Positions 12,543 to 18,425 of a stretch of 18,425 bases of DNA are shown here, piece by piece. This DNA is from JAGXSE01 sp040757295. GTDB lineage: Bacteria; Bacillota; PH28-bin88. The notes below the pieces were generated by a model. That model searched no databases, was not told the DNA's origin, and saw only the letters and a list, made by a program, of their open reading frames with translations. How positions within the stretch are numbered: position 1 is the stretch's first letter; each line of letters starts with the position of its first letter. The DNA lies in NCBI GenBank assembly GCA_040757295.1, contig JBFLXH010000048.1, positions 1-18,425 on the forward strand. The letters run 5' to 3'. The position numbers were made by a program, and so were the translations under genes.

Positions 12543-14939
12543 ATGCTTCTAAACGACCGACAAATTACAATCTCGGCGGCTGGCAATCGTAGGGCTACCC
12601 GATGGCCCGCACAAACCTTATACTGGTCTGAACTGGTGGAACGCCTTAAAACGCCTGCCAGAGGCGTTGAAACGCTGGCTGAATACCTTCGCCTACCCAA
12701 GAGCAAACAGGACGACATGAAGGACGTTGGGGGTTTTGTGGCGGGCACTCTGATAGGGGGTAGACGAAAGGCCAAGGCTGTAGTTGGACGGGACGTGATC
12801 ACCCTTGACCTTGATAACATACAACCCGGGGGCACAAAGGACGCCCTGCGCCGGATAGACGCTTTGGGGTGCGCGTATGTTGTATATTCCACCCGCAAGC
12901 ATGAGGAGGCCAAGCCGCGTCTGCGGGTGCTTATACCCCTTAACCGGACGGCCACGGCGGACGAATACGAACCTCTAGCACGGAAATTAGGCGAGATAAT
13001 AGGAATAGAATTATGCGACCCCTCGACGTTCGAGGCCTCCCGGCTCATGTACTGGCCCAGCTGCTGCGCTGATAGTCAATATGTCTTCCACTATGGGGAC
13101 AAGCCTTTCCTCGACGTAGACGGCCTTCTGGCTACATACACCGACTGGCGAAACGTAGCCGAATGGCCGGAGGTACCAGGGGCCCAACAATCCCGTGCCA
13201 AGCTTGCCACAAAGCAGGGGGACCCGGTAGCCAAGGAGGGTATTGTAGGCGCCTTCTGCCGAATATATGACATCTACAGGGCCATGGACGCCTTTCTGTC
13301 GGGGGAATACGAACCATGCGACGGCAGCCCCGGGCGGTACACTTACACCGGCGGGAGCACGGTAGGCGGTGCGGTGATATATGACAACGGGGCCTTCCTG
13401 TACTCCCACCATGCCACAGACCCTGCCGGCGGACGGTTGGTAAATGCTTTTGACTTAGTGCGGCTGCACAAGTTCGCCGATCGCGACGACGACGCGAAGC
13501 CCGACACCCCGACTAACAAACTGCCGTCTTACATGGCCATGTGCGAGTTGGCCGTGGCTGATCCCTCCGTGGCCGCGCTGCTGAACCAGGAACGATATGA
13601 GAAGGCCACGCAAGAATTTGCGGCGACAATCGAGCAGGACGATAATGCCAACTGGATCAGCAAGTTGGCAATCAGTACGACTACCGGAGCGCCGGCGAAA
13701 ACGACGGATAACGTCCTGATTATCCTGGAGAACGACCCTCTCCTTAAAGGAAAACTGGCCTTTGACGAATTCGCTAACAGAGGGCTGGTACTGGGGGCTT
13801 TGCCATGGGACAGCCGCAGGGAACGTCGGCAGTGGACCGATGTAGATGACGCGGGCCTAAGGCATTATCTTGAACGTACTTACGGTATTACCGGAAAAGA
13901 GCGTATTTATGACGCAGCCGCATTATGTGCCCATAAGAATACTGTCAATGACGTAAAGGATTATTTAACCAGATTAGAATGGGACGGTGTCAAGCGCCTT
14001 GATACGCTGCTCATTGACTATCTGGGGGCGCTTGATACCCCATACACCCGAGCGGTAATAAGAAAGTCTTTAACAGCTGCGGTAGCCAGGGTGATGATAC
14101 CCGGTTGCAAGTATGACTTTATGCCCATATTTGCAGGCCCCCAGGGGATTGGTAAAAGCACTTTCTTACGACTTCTAGGACGCAGGTGGTATTCTGACAG
14201 CTTGACTATTTTCGAGGGCAAGGAAGCTTCCGAAATGCTGCAGGGAGTATGGATAAACGAGTTGGGTGAATTGAACGGTTTAAGCCGTTCTGAAACCAAT
14301 GCAGTAAAGCAGTTTTTAAGCCGGACAGAAGATATTTATAGGGAACCTTACGGACGGCGTACTGGTGTTTACCCGCGCCGGTGTGTGTTTTTTGGAACCA
14401 CCAACGACAGTGAATTCTTGAAGGATCGGACCGGGAACCGCCGCTTTTGGCCGGTGGATGTTGGAGTTCAGCCGGCAACTAAAAAAATATTCGTTGAACT
14501 TGAAGACGAAGTTGACCAGATATGGGCGGAAGCATTTTGCCGCTGGCAGGCCGGTGAGGGTTTATATTTGACTGGTGAAGTTGAATCCGAAGCAATAGAA
14601 CAGCAAGAAGCCCATAGAGAGACTAATGCCAAAGAGGGTATTATTCGAGAATTTGTCGAAAGGCGCGTACCGGTTGACTGGGAAAAACGGACGTTGGGGG
14701 AAAGGCGTTTATATTGGTCCGGCGAATTCGGCCGGGACCCCGGAGAAACGGTGGAGCGGGACCGGATATGTGCTGCGGAGGTATGGTGCGAATGCCTGGG
14801 CGGGGATTTGAAGTACATGAAGAGGGCAGATACGATGGAAATTAATAGTATTTTGGCTATAATTCCAGGGTGGAAACGGAGCAACGGCATGTATCGTTTT
14901 GGGTGTTATGGGCACCAAAGAGGATTTGTTAAAGCCTAA
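12543..14939 (+). CDS. Virulence-associated E (VapE) family primase-helicase
   Basis: A 798-residue replication protein. The N-terminal half contains an archaeo-eukaryotic-type primase region with D89-L-D91, S116-T-R-K-H120 and the ASRLMYWPS block at 165-173. The C-terminal half is the VapE/SF3-like ATPase: Walker A GPQGIGKS (532-539), Walker B-like WINELGE (570-576), sensor FFGTTND (616-622) and the arginine finger NRRFWPV (632-638). It should lay down primers and unwind DNA at the phage origin. The ATG follows GAGGGGTAAGG. The 5' half is clearly GC-richer than the 3' half, which suggests a recombination joint between the two domains. The heptamer array begins just after its stop. Confidence 0.93.
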   Translation: MLLNDRQITISAAGNRRATRWPAQTLYWSELVERLKTPARGVETLAEYLRLPKSKQDDMKDVGGFVAGTLIGGRRKAKAVVGRDVITLDLDNIQPGGTKDALRRIDALGCAYVVYSTRKHEEAKPRLRVLIPLNRTATADEYEPLARKLGEIIGIELCDPSTFEASRLMYWPSCCADSQYVFHYGDKPFLDVDGLLATYTDWRNVAEWPEVPGAQQSRAKLATKQGDPVAKEGIVGAFCRIYDIYRAMDAFLSGEYEPCDGSPGRYTYTGGSTVGGAVIYDNGAFLYSHHATDPAGGRLVNAFDLVRLHKFADRDDDAKPDTPTNKLPSYMAMCELAVADPSVAALLNQERYEKATQEFAATIEQDDNANWISKLAISTTTGAPAKTTDNVLIILENDPLLKGKLAFDEFANRGLVLGALPWDSRRERRQWTDVDDAGLRHYLERTYGITGKERIYDAAALCAHKNTVNDVKDYLTRLEWDGVKRLDTLLIDYLGALDTPYTRAVIRKSLTAAVARVMIPGCKYDFMPIFAGPQGIGKSTFLRLLGRRWYSDSLTIFEGKEASEMLQGVWINELGELNGLSRSETNAVKQFLSRTEDIYREPYGRRTGVYPRRCVFFGTTNDSEFLKDRTGNRRFWPVDVGVQPATKKIFVELEDEVDQIWAEAFCRWQAGEGLYLTGEVESEAIEQQEAHRETNAKEGIIREFVERRVPVDWEKRTLGERRLYWSGEFGRDPGETVERDRICAAEVWCECLGGDLKYMKRADTMEINSILAIIPGWKRSNGMYRFGCYGHQRGFVKA

Positions 14940-14944
14940 ATTCT

Positions 14945-15222
14945 GTTATCATTCTCCGTTATCATTCTCCATTTTTGTTATCAGTCAAAAACTGGAAGTG
15001 TTATCATTGTTATCAAACTTTTTAAGAATGATAACGGCAATGATAACGGGGAAAAGCCTTATAAACACTAATAAATTTAGCTTTTGTTATCATTGTTATC
15101 ATTCTTTCCTATTGAAATAAAAAAATAAAGAAAATAGAGGGCACGCGCGACGCCTACGCACCTGACGCGCCTACGCGTATATGTATATAGGAAAAAATGA
15201 TAACTTTGATAACACTGATAAC
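14945..15222. repeat. Array of twelve GTTATCA/TGATAAC heptamers, iteron-like; candidate origin
   Basis: Rightward GTTATCA starts at 14945, 14958, 14977, 15000, 15009, 15086 and 15095; the inverse TGATAAC starts at 15029, 15041, 15198, 15207 and 15216. Several are spaced by exactly 9 nt (15000/15009, 15086/15095, 15198/15207/15216) and the first two are identical 13-bp units with TTCTCC. The wider consensus is TGTTATCATT. Between them lie an AT-rich run (15114-15137) and a GC-rich tract with CGCCTACGC at 15151 and 15168. The stretch codes for nothing convincing. Position right after the primase-helicase gene fits a replication origin with initiator sites; regulator binding is the alternative. 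Confidence 0.7.
15151..15179. repeat. GC-rich direct repeat CGCCTACGC
   Basis: CGCCTACGC is at 15151-15159 and again at 15168-15176, a 17-nt period, ending in the palindrome TACGCGTA (15172-15179). It is an abrupt GC- and CpG-rich island between AT-rich flanks and inside the heptamer array, followed by alternating TATATGTATATA. Confidence 0.6.
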
Positions 15223-15251
15223 AAACCCAAATTTTGAGAGGGATGAAACAG

Positions 15252-15578
15252 GTGAGTGAGAAAGCAGTTGAACAATATCTTCGCGTCCAGGTTAAGACGA
15301 TAGATGGCCAAGCGTATAAATTCATTTCACCAGGTAACGCAGGGGTGCCAGACCGGCTGATCTTGCTTCCCGGGGGAAGGGTTGCATTTGTGGAGTTGAA
15401 AGCTCCCGGGAAAAAGCTGACAGCGCTGCAGGAAGCACAGCAGAGAAAAATAAGTGGTTTGGGGTTTGAGGTTTTTGTTATAGACAACAAGTCAAAGGTT
15501 GATGAATTCATTAAGTTTTTTGGAGGAGTGGAAATTCCAAATCGATGTGGAATTTGTCGGGAAGAGATAGGGAAGTGA
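15252..15578 (+). CDS. VRR-NUC domain nuclease
   Basis: A 108-residue protein with the VRR-NUC (PD-(D/E)XK) core: a SEKAVEQYLR helix, FISPGNAGVPDRLILLPGG with the catalytic Asp, then VAFVELKAPG with E-L-K, and Q in the following ALQEAQQRK helix. The tail adds a CxxC (RCGICREE). I chose GTG 15252, which has AGAGGG nine bases upstream; ATG 15243 abuts that site and TTG 15234 precedes it. Stand-alone VRR-NUC proteins are structure-selective or Holliday-junction-type nucleases and in phages often sit just before a SNF2 helicase, as here. Together they probably process recombination or replication intermediates. Confidence 0.9.
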   Translation: MSEKAVEQYLRVQVKTIDGQAYKFISPGNAGVPDRLILLPGGRVAFVELKAPGKKLTALQEAQQRKISGLGFEVFVIDNKSKVDEFIKFFGGVEIPNRCGICREEIGK

Positions 15579-15585
15579 TTTCCAA

Positions 15586-16974
15586 GTGAAGTTTACGTCA
15601 CACGCTTATCAAAGATACTGCATAAACCGACTGTTAACGGATCAAGCTTTAGGCCTTTTCTTGGATATGGGATTAGGTAAAACAGTGATCACTTTGACTG
15701 CAATTAATGACTTAAAGTACAACCGGTTTGCTATATCCAAAGCATTGGTGATAGCACCCAAGAAGGTCGCAGAGACAACCTGGGTAAAAGAAGCAGCCAA
15801 ATGGGACCACCTCCACCTGCTGAGGATTGTACCGGTGCTGGGCAGCCAGGCCAAACGAATCCGGGCACTGAATACCCCGGCTGATATTTGGGTAATAAAT
15901 CGCGAGAATATTCCTTGGCTTGTGGATTATTACCGCAACGCCTGGCCGTTTGACATGGTTGTAGTGGACGAGTTCAGCAGCTTTAAGAACCACCAGGCCA
16001 AACGCTTTAAAGCCCTTACCTGGGTGCGGAAACATATTGACCGGTTTGTGGGCCTGACTGGTACTCCGGCGCCGAATGGGCTGCTGGACCTGTGGGCGCA
16101 GGTGTACTTGCTGGACGAGGGTAAGCGGCTTGGTACAAGGATCACTCATTTCCGGGAACGGTACTTTGAACCGGACCAGCGCGACCGGGACCACGTTTTC
16201 AGTTATGCGCCAAAGCCAGGGGCGGCAGAAGTGATCCAAGAGCTAATCGGTGATATTTGTGTCAGCATGAAAGCGGAAGATTACCTGGAACTCCCTGACT
16301 GTATTTCAGTCACAGTGCCGGTACTGTTGGACAGTAAGGCTAAAGCGGCTTATGACAAACTGGAACGTGAAATGCTGCTGGAAGTGGACGAAAGTACTAT
16401 TGACGCCGGCAGTGCGGCGGTTCTGACAAACAAGCTTTTACAGCTGTGTAACGGGGCTGTGTACGCTGAAAACCGGGAAATGGTTGAAATCCACAAGTGT
16501 AAGATTGAGGCCTTCCTGGAACTGATGGAGGGATTAAACGGGCAGCCGGCACTGGTGTTTTACAATTTCCAGCACGACCTGGCCAGGATAAAAAAAGCGT
16601 TGTCCGGATCCGGTCTACGTGTGAGAGAACTTAAGGGCCCGCAGGAAGAGGATGACTGGAACAAACGGCAGATTGATATTTTACTTGCGCATCCTGCCAG
16701 TTCTGCCTACGGCCTGAACCTCCAGCAAGGTGGGAACCACGTTATCTGGTTCGGTCTTAACTGGAGCTTGGAGCTTTATCAGCAGGCAATTAAAAGGCTT
16801 CACCGGCAGGGGCAAACAGAGAAAGTGATTGTACATCACCTGGTCGTCGAAGGTGGCGTCGACGAAGATGTAATGGCAGCGCTGGAGGATAAAAACGTTA
16901 CACAATCGTGGCTGATGGAGGCACTGAAAGCCAGGATTGAAAGAGTGGTAAGAGGGGATACGGGACCTTCATAG
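15586..16974 (+). CDS. SNF2-family DNA helicase/ATPase
   Basis: A 462-residue compact SNF2-like superfamily 2 protein without accessory domains. Motif I is DMGLGKT (27-33), motif Ia follows at ALVIAPKK (53-60), motif II is DEFS (128-131) and motif III is GLTGTPAPN (156-164). The second RecA lobe shows ALVFYNF, the LQQGGNHVIWFG strand and motif VI QAIKRLHRQGQ with its arginine fingers. It likely translocates on double-stranded DNA to remodel protein or branched structures for phage recombination. GTG start about 10 nt after AGGGAAG, following the VRR-NUC stop by 7 nt. Confidence 0.93.
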   Translation: MKFTSHAYQRYCINRLLTDQALGLFLDMGLGKTVITLTAINDLKYNRFAISKALVIAPKKVAETTWVKEAAKWDHLHLLRIVPVLGSQAKRIRALNTPADIWVINRENIPWLVDYYRNAWPFDMVVVDEFSSFKNHQAKRFKALTWVRKHIDRFVGLTGTPAPNGLLDLWAQVYLLDEGKRLGTRITHFRERYFEPDQRDRDHVFSYAPKPGAAEVIQELIGDICVSMKAEDYLELPDCISVTVPVLLDSKAKAAYDKLEREMLLEVDESTIDAGSAAVLTNKLLQLCNGAVYAENREMVEIHKCKIEAFLELMEGLNGQPALVFYNFQHDLARIKKALSGSGLRVRELKGPQEEDDWNKRQIDILLAHPASSAYGLNLQQGGNHVIWFGLNWSLELYQQAIKRLHRQGQTEKVIVHHLVVEGGVDEDVMAALEDKNVTQSWLMEALKARIERVVRGDTGPS

Positions 16975-17023
16975 GACAAATTCTTGAAAAGACAACTTGC
17001 TTAAAACTGGGGGAGTGAGTGAC

Positions 17024-17353
17024 ATGGGACGAATAGCACGAAAGAGCAAAAAAAAAAGAGAAGATCCTGTTTATCAGCCGGACCACTTTGGGGTGGAGCA
17101 GCGTAGGGACTTGAAAAGCCTTGAGGCTCAGTTCCGCCGGCCGTTGGTCCGGGTAGATATAAAAAGCGGTGATATCCTGGAGCGTAATGATAAATTTTGG
17201 GCTGAATGGAGGGGTGACCATGCCAGCGCAACACAAGCGGAAAGGTCCCAAAGGCCGGGAGAACCGGCTTGCCCGATTGAAGGAAAAGCTGGAAGCAAAA
17301 GGAGAACAGAAGCCGCCGGCATTCCGAATTCCGCCCGCCGGCTTGCGGTATGA
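17024..17353 (+). CDS. Small basic protein with an overprinted C-terminus
   Basis: A 109-residue frame. ATG 17024 follows GGGGGAGTGAG at proper spacing. The first 65 residues look genuine: a Lys-rich start (RIARKSKKKRE), then charged segments and KFWAEWRGD. The remaining 44 are a low-complexity Ala/Arg/Ser/Pro mix that overlaps, in another frame, a separately initiated gene for 134 nt. Either the original stop has been lost or the DNA is coding in two frames. It ends in ATGA, where the ATG of a further short frame begins. Function unknown. Confidence 0.6.
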   Translation: MGRIARKSKKKREDPVYQPDHFGVEQRRDLKSLEAQFRRPLVRVDIKSGDILERNDKFWAEWRGDHASATQAERSQRPGEPACPIEGKAGSKRRTEAAGIPNSARRLAV

Positions 17354-17414
17354 CACTATTTACCCGGGCCGATTGGCAGCCTGGGCGGATGAGAGAAATG
17401 TCAAATCAGGTTGA
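17220..17414 (+). CDS. Small basic protein, function unknown
   Basis: A 64-residue protein; ATG 17220 follows GGAGGGGTGAC at good spacing, better evidence than for the upstream frame extending over it. It begins with a very basic helix (QHKRKGPKGRENRLARLKEKLEAK), then a Pro-rich turn and a short mixed end (YDTIYPGRLAAWADE). The positive charge suggests DNA or RNA contact. No family recognised. Confidence 0.65.
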   Translation: MPAQHKRKGPKGRENRLARLKEKLEAKGEQKPPAFRIPPAGLRYDTIYPGRLAAWADERNVKSG

Positions 17415-17460
17415 GCACCAGAGCGGGGAGTACCTGTTACCCGGGGAATTGCAGCTGTAG
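17350..17460 (+). CDS. Possible 36-residue protein, start overlapping the previous stop
   Basis: A short frame begins at ATG 17350, sharing ATGA with the end of the 109-residue gene, and ends at TAG 17460. It has no ribosome binding site and would depend on coupling. An internal ATG (17398) is another option. The sequence (TLFTRADWQPGRM... QSGEYLLPGEL) is compatible with coding but the evidence is thin. Confidence 0.25.
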   Translation: MTLFTRADWQPGRMREMSNQVEHQSGEYLLPGELQL

Positions 17461-17492
17461 AACATCCTAGGAGAAGGAGAGGAGGAAGCCTA

Positions 17493-17621
17493 ATGGAGCT
17501 AAAAACAATCAGCATCTTTGTTGCCGGCATGATAATCGGAGCCATTGCTTGTGGGATAACATTAGTTCACTTGTTGGAAAAACACCTATTGGGAAGGAGG
17601 AGTGACCGGTGTTTGAAATGA
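17493..17621 (+). CDS. Tiny single-pass membrane protein
   Basis: A 42-residue protein; ATG 17493 follows GGAGAGGAGGAAG. Residues 5-27 (TISIFVAGMIIGAIACGITL) form one membrane segment with a G-x3-G motif, followed by a short basic cytoplasmic tail. Its end overlaps the next gene by 13 nt in another frame, so they are coupled. With the next gene it makes a pair of small Gly-rich membrane proteins; a role in membrane disruption or signalling is possible but not shown. Confidence 0.6.
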   Translation: MELKTISIFVAGMIIGAIACGITLVHLLEKHLLGRRSDRCLK

Positions 17622-17815
17622 TTTTGGCGGGACTCATCGTTGCTGGCCTGTCTGGAGCTATGGGCTATTCAATGGGTCTAAAGCGCTTTGTGACTAACCA
17701 TAGAAAAAACAAAGGGGGCAAGGTAGATCTAACCCGTGCCTGCATCAGCATTGGCGCTGCAGTGGAGGCTAAGCAGCCGGGACTTCCCAAAAAGCTGAGG
17801 GAGAGGTTCAGGTAG
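17609..17815 (+). CDS. Small membrane protein with a basic tail
   Basis: A 68-residue protein starting at GTG with AAGGAGGAG about eight nt upstream. Residues 2-24 (EMILAGLIVAGLSGAMGYSM) are one membrane helix with several small-x3-small motifs, followed by a basic soluble part (KRFVTNHRKNKGGK) and an amphipathic C-terminus. It overlaps the preceding membrane gene. Function unknown; its small size, single membrane span and phage context would allow a regulatory or holin-like role, but it lacks clear holin features. Confidence 0.6.
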   Translation: MFEMILAGLIVAGLSGAMGYSMGLKRFVTNHRKNKGGKVDLTRACISIGAAVEAKQPGLPKKLRERFR

Positions 17816-17848
17816 TCGTAAGTATAGAGGTGAAGGAGGTAGAACAGG

Positions 17849-18181
17849 GTGCTTTTGGCTGAAGAAATCTTGCATTGTCCAAGGTGCGGGGAGGTTCTAG
17901 TGAGGGAACCCCAGGACTTTTGGAAGTGCCCTCAATGTGGCGGTGAATGGTGGGATGACTCTTCCAAGCTTGCTGAAATGAAAGCTGAGGAAAGATCCAG
18001 GGTATTGGCTAGCGAATTGCGGCAACAGATGCTTTGGAGCTTATCGAAGCAGTACACGCCCGTTCTGCCTCCGGTTGTTATTATTGACCCCAATAAACGA
18101 TCCGGTAGCAGGTCGGGGAGGAAGAGGAAGAAAGAAAAGTTAAAACCATTACTAATGAGTGAAAGGCATTATTTGGCATGA
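17849..18181 (+). CDS. Zinc-ribbon protein
   Basis: A 110-residue protein starting at GTG behind GAAGGAGG. The N-terminal zinc ribbon has CPRC (residues 10-13) and CPQC (27-30), separated by 13 residues, like transcription-factor or DNA-binding ribbons. A helical segment (EERSRVLASELRQQML) and a very basic C-terminal region (about 85-100, KRSGSRSGRKRKKEKLK) follow. It probably binds nucleic acid, perhaps as a late regulator, since phages of this type often place a transcription factor between replication and packaging genes. The assignment of function is inference. Confidence 0.7.
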   Translation: MLLAEEILHCPRCGEVLVREPQDFWKCPQCGGEWWDDSSKLAEMKAEERSRVLASELRQQMLWSLSKQYTPVLPPVVIIDPNKRSGSRSGRKRKKEKLKPLLMSERHYLA

Positions 18182-18213
18182 AACTCATAACTGACGCATG
18201 AATTAAGAAATGC

Positions 18214-18336
18214 TTGTCTGTTAAGGGGTTAAACGCCAAAGCAGAAAAATTTTATCGCAAAAAGGGCTGGACGCGCAGAAAAGATTATGAGATAATAGTG
18301 GGCTCATTCTCAAACACGGTGATGTTTATCCGGTAA
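18214..18336 (+). pseudogene. C-terminal fragment resembling a GNAT acetyltransferase
   Basis: About 40 codons remain in frame up to TAA 18334. The piece LNAKAEKFYRKKGW followed by DYEIIVGSFSNTVMF resembles the last strands of GNAT acetyltransferases (typical N-x-A-x-x-FYxKxGF motif). A TGA at 18199 cuts the frame off, so the N-terminal two thirds are missing. No gene is seen in the last 90 bases of the window. Confidence 0.4.
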
Positions 18337-18425
18337 GTTCGCTTGTTTTTAGAACATTATAGGCGTTTATCAGCTCAATGCCAGCTCGTCCGCCTCCCCT
18401 ACGATGCTTCATTTTAATTCTGCTA

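Noticed and set aside
12395..13048. 217-residue leftward frame
   Set aside because: Arg/Ser-rich antisense shadow of the GC-rich VapE 5' half, with no ribosome binding site.
14899..15120. 73-residue rightward frame across the heptamer array
   Set aside because: Its repeated Cys-Tyr-His residues merely translate the GTTATCA repeats, and it lacks a ribosome binding site.
14945..15222. CRISPR array
   Set aside because: The repeats are only about 7-13 bp, occur in both orientations and have no uniform spacers.

Overview
The window looks like the early half (lysogeny control plus DNA replication) of a temperate tailed-phage genome, most likely a prophage in a Firmicutes/Clostridia host. The evidence is: very strong AGGAGG-type ribosome binding sites, frequent GTG and TTG starts, ImmR/ImmA-like lysogeny control, and the gene order DUF2800 - DUF2815/Enc34-type SSB - family A DNA polymerase - VapE primase/helicase - VRR-NUC nuclease - SNF2 helicase, which is typical of clostridial siphoprophages. 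No integrase, terminase or structural gene is present, so the window does not reach the ends of the element. The host genus cannot be fixed from the sequence; a Peptococcaceae-like host is a guess.

Layout. (1) 1-3492, leftward: an XRE repressor, a TPR-type accessory gene broken or slipped at an A9 tract, a terminator hairpin, an ImmA/IrrE-type metallopeptidase, a membrane-anchored DUF4041 + GIY-YIG (T5orf172/Mug113) protein resembling the anti-phage nuclease SNIPE, and a small coiled-coil protein. (2) 3493-5024: two successive divergent XRE switches, each with its own promoter pair and repeated operator-like boxes (CGTTTAG boxes in the first, RGTGAT boxes in the second), plus small genes. (3) 5066-7048: small early genes, mostly rightward, with one leftward gene and an HTH protein. 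(4) 7138-11756: replication/recombination operon with a Pro/Gln-linker protein, a Cas4-like DUF2800 nuclease, a DUF2815 SSB, DNA polymerase and a DUF4326 protein. (5) 11762-14939: an unknown protein, a gene-poor gap holding a palindrome and what looks like the relic of a cytosine methyltransferase start, and the VapE primase-helicase. (6) 14940-15240: a non-coding segment with twelve GTTATCA/TGATAAC heptamers in both orientations, next to AT-rich and CGCCTACGC-repeat DNA; it is a candidate replication origin or control array. (7) 15252-18181: VRR-NUC, SNF2 helicase, then small overlapping genes, two tiny membrane proteins and a zinc-ribbon protein. (8) 18182-18425: a short C-terminal acetyltransferase-like fragment and otherwise nothing recognised.

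How it works together (inference from families). The repressor holds PR and PL; the metallopeptidase may relieve it after a signal. Once PR fires, the rightward operon supplies polymerase, SSB, primase-helicase and accessory nuclease/helicase, possibly acting at the heptamer array just downstream of the primase gene. In the lysogen, the leftward operon would also express the SNIPE-like protein, a plausible barrier to superinfecting phage.
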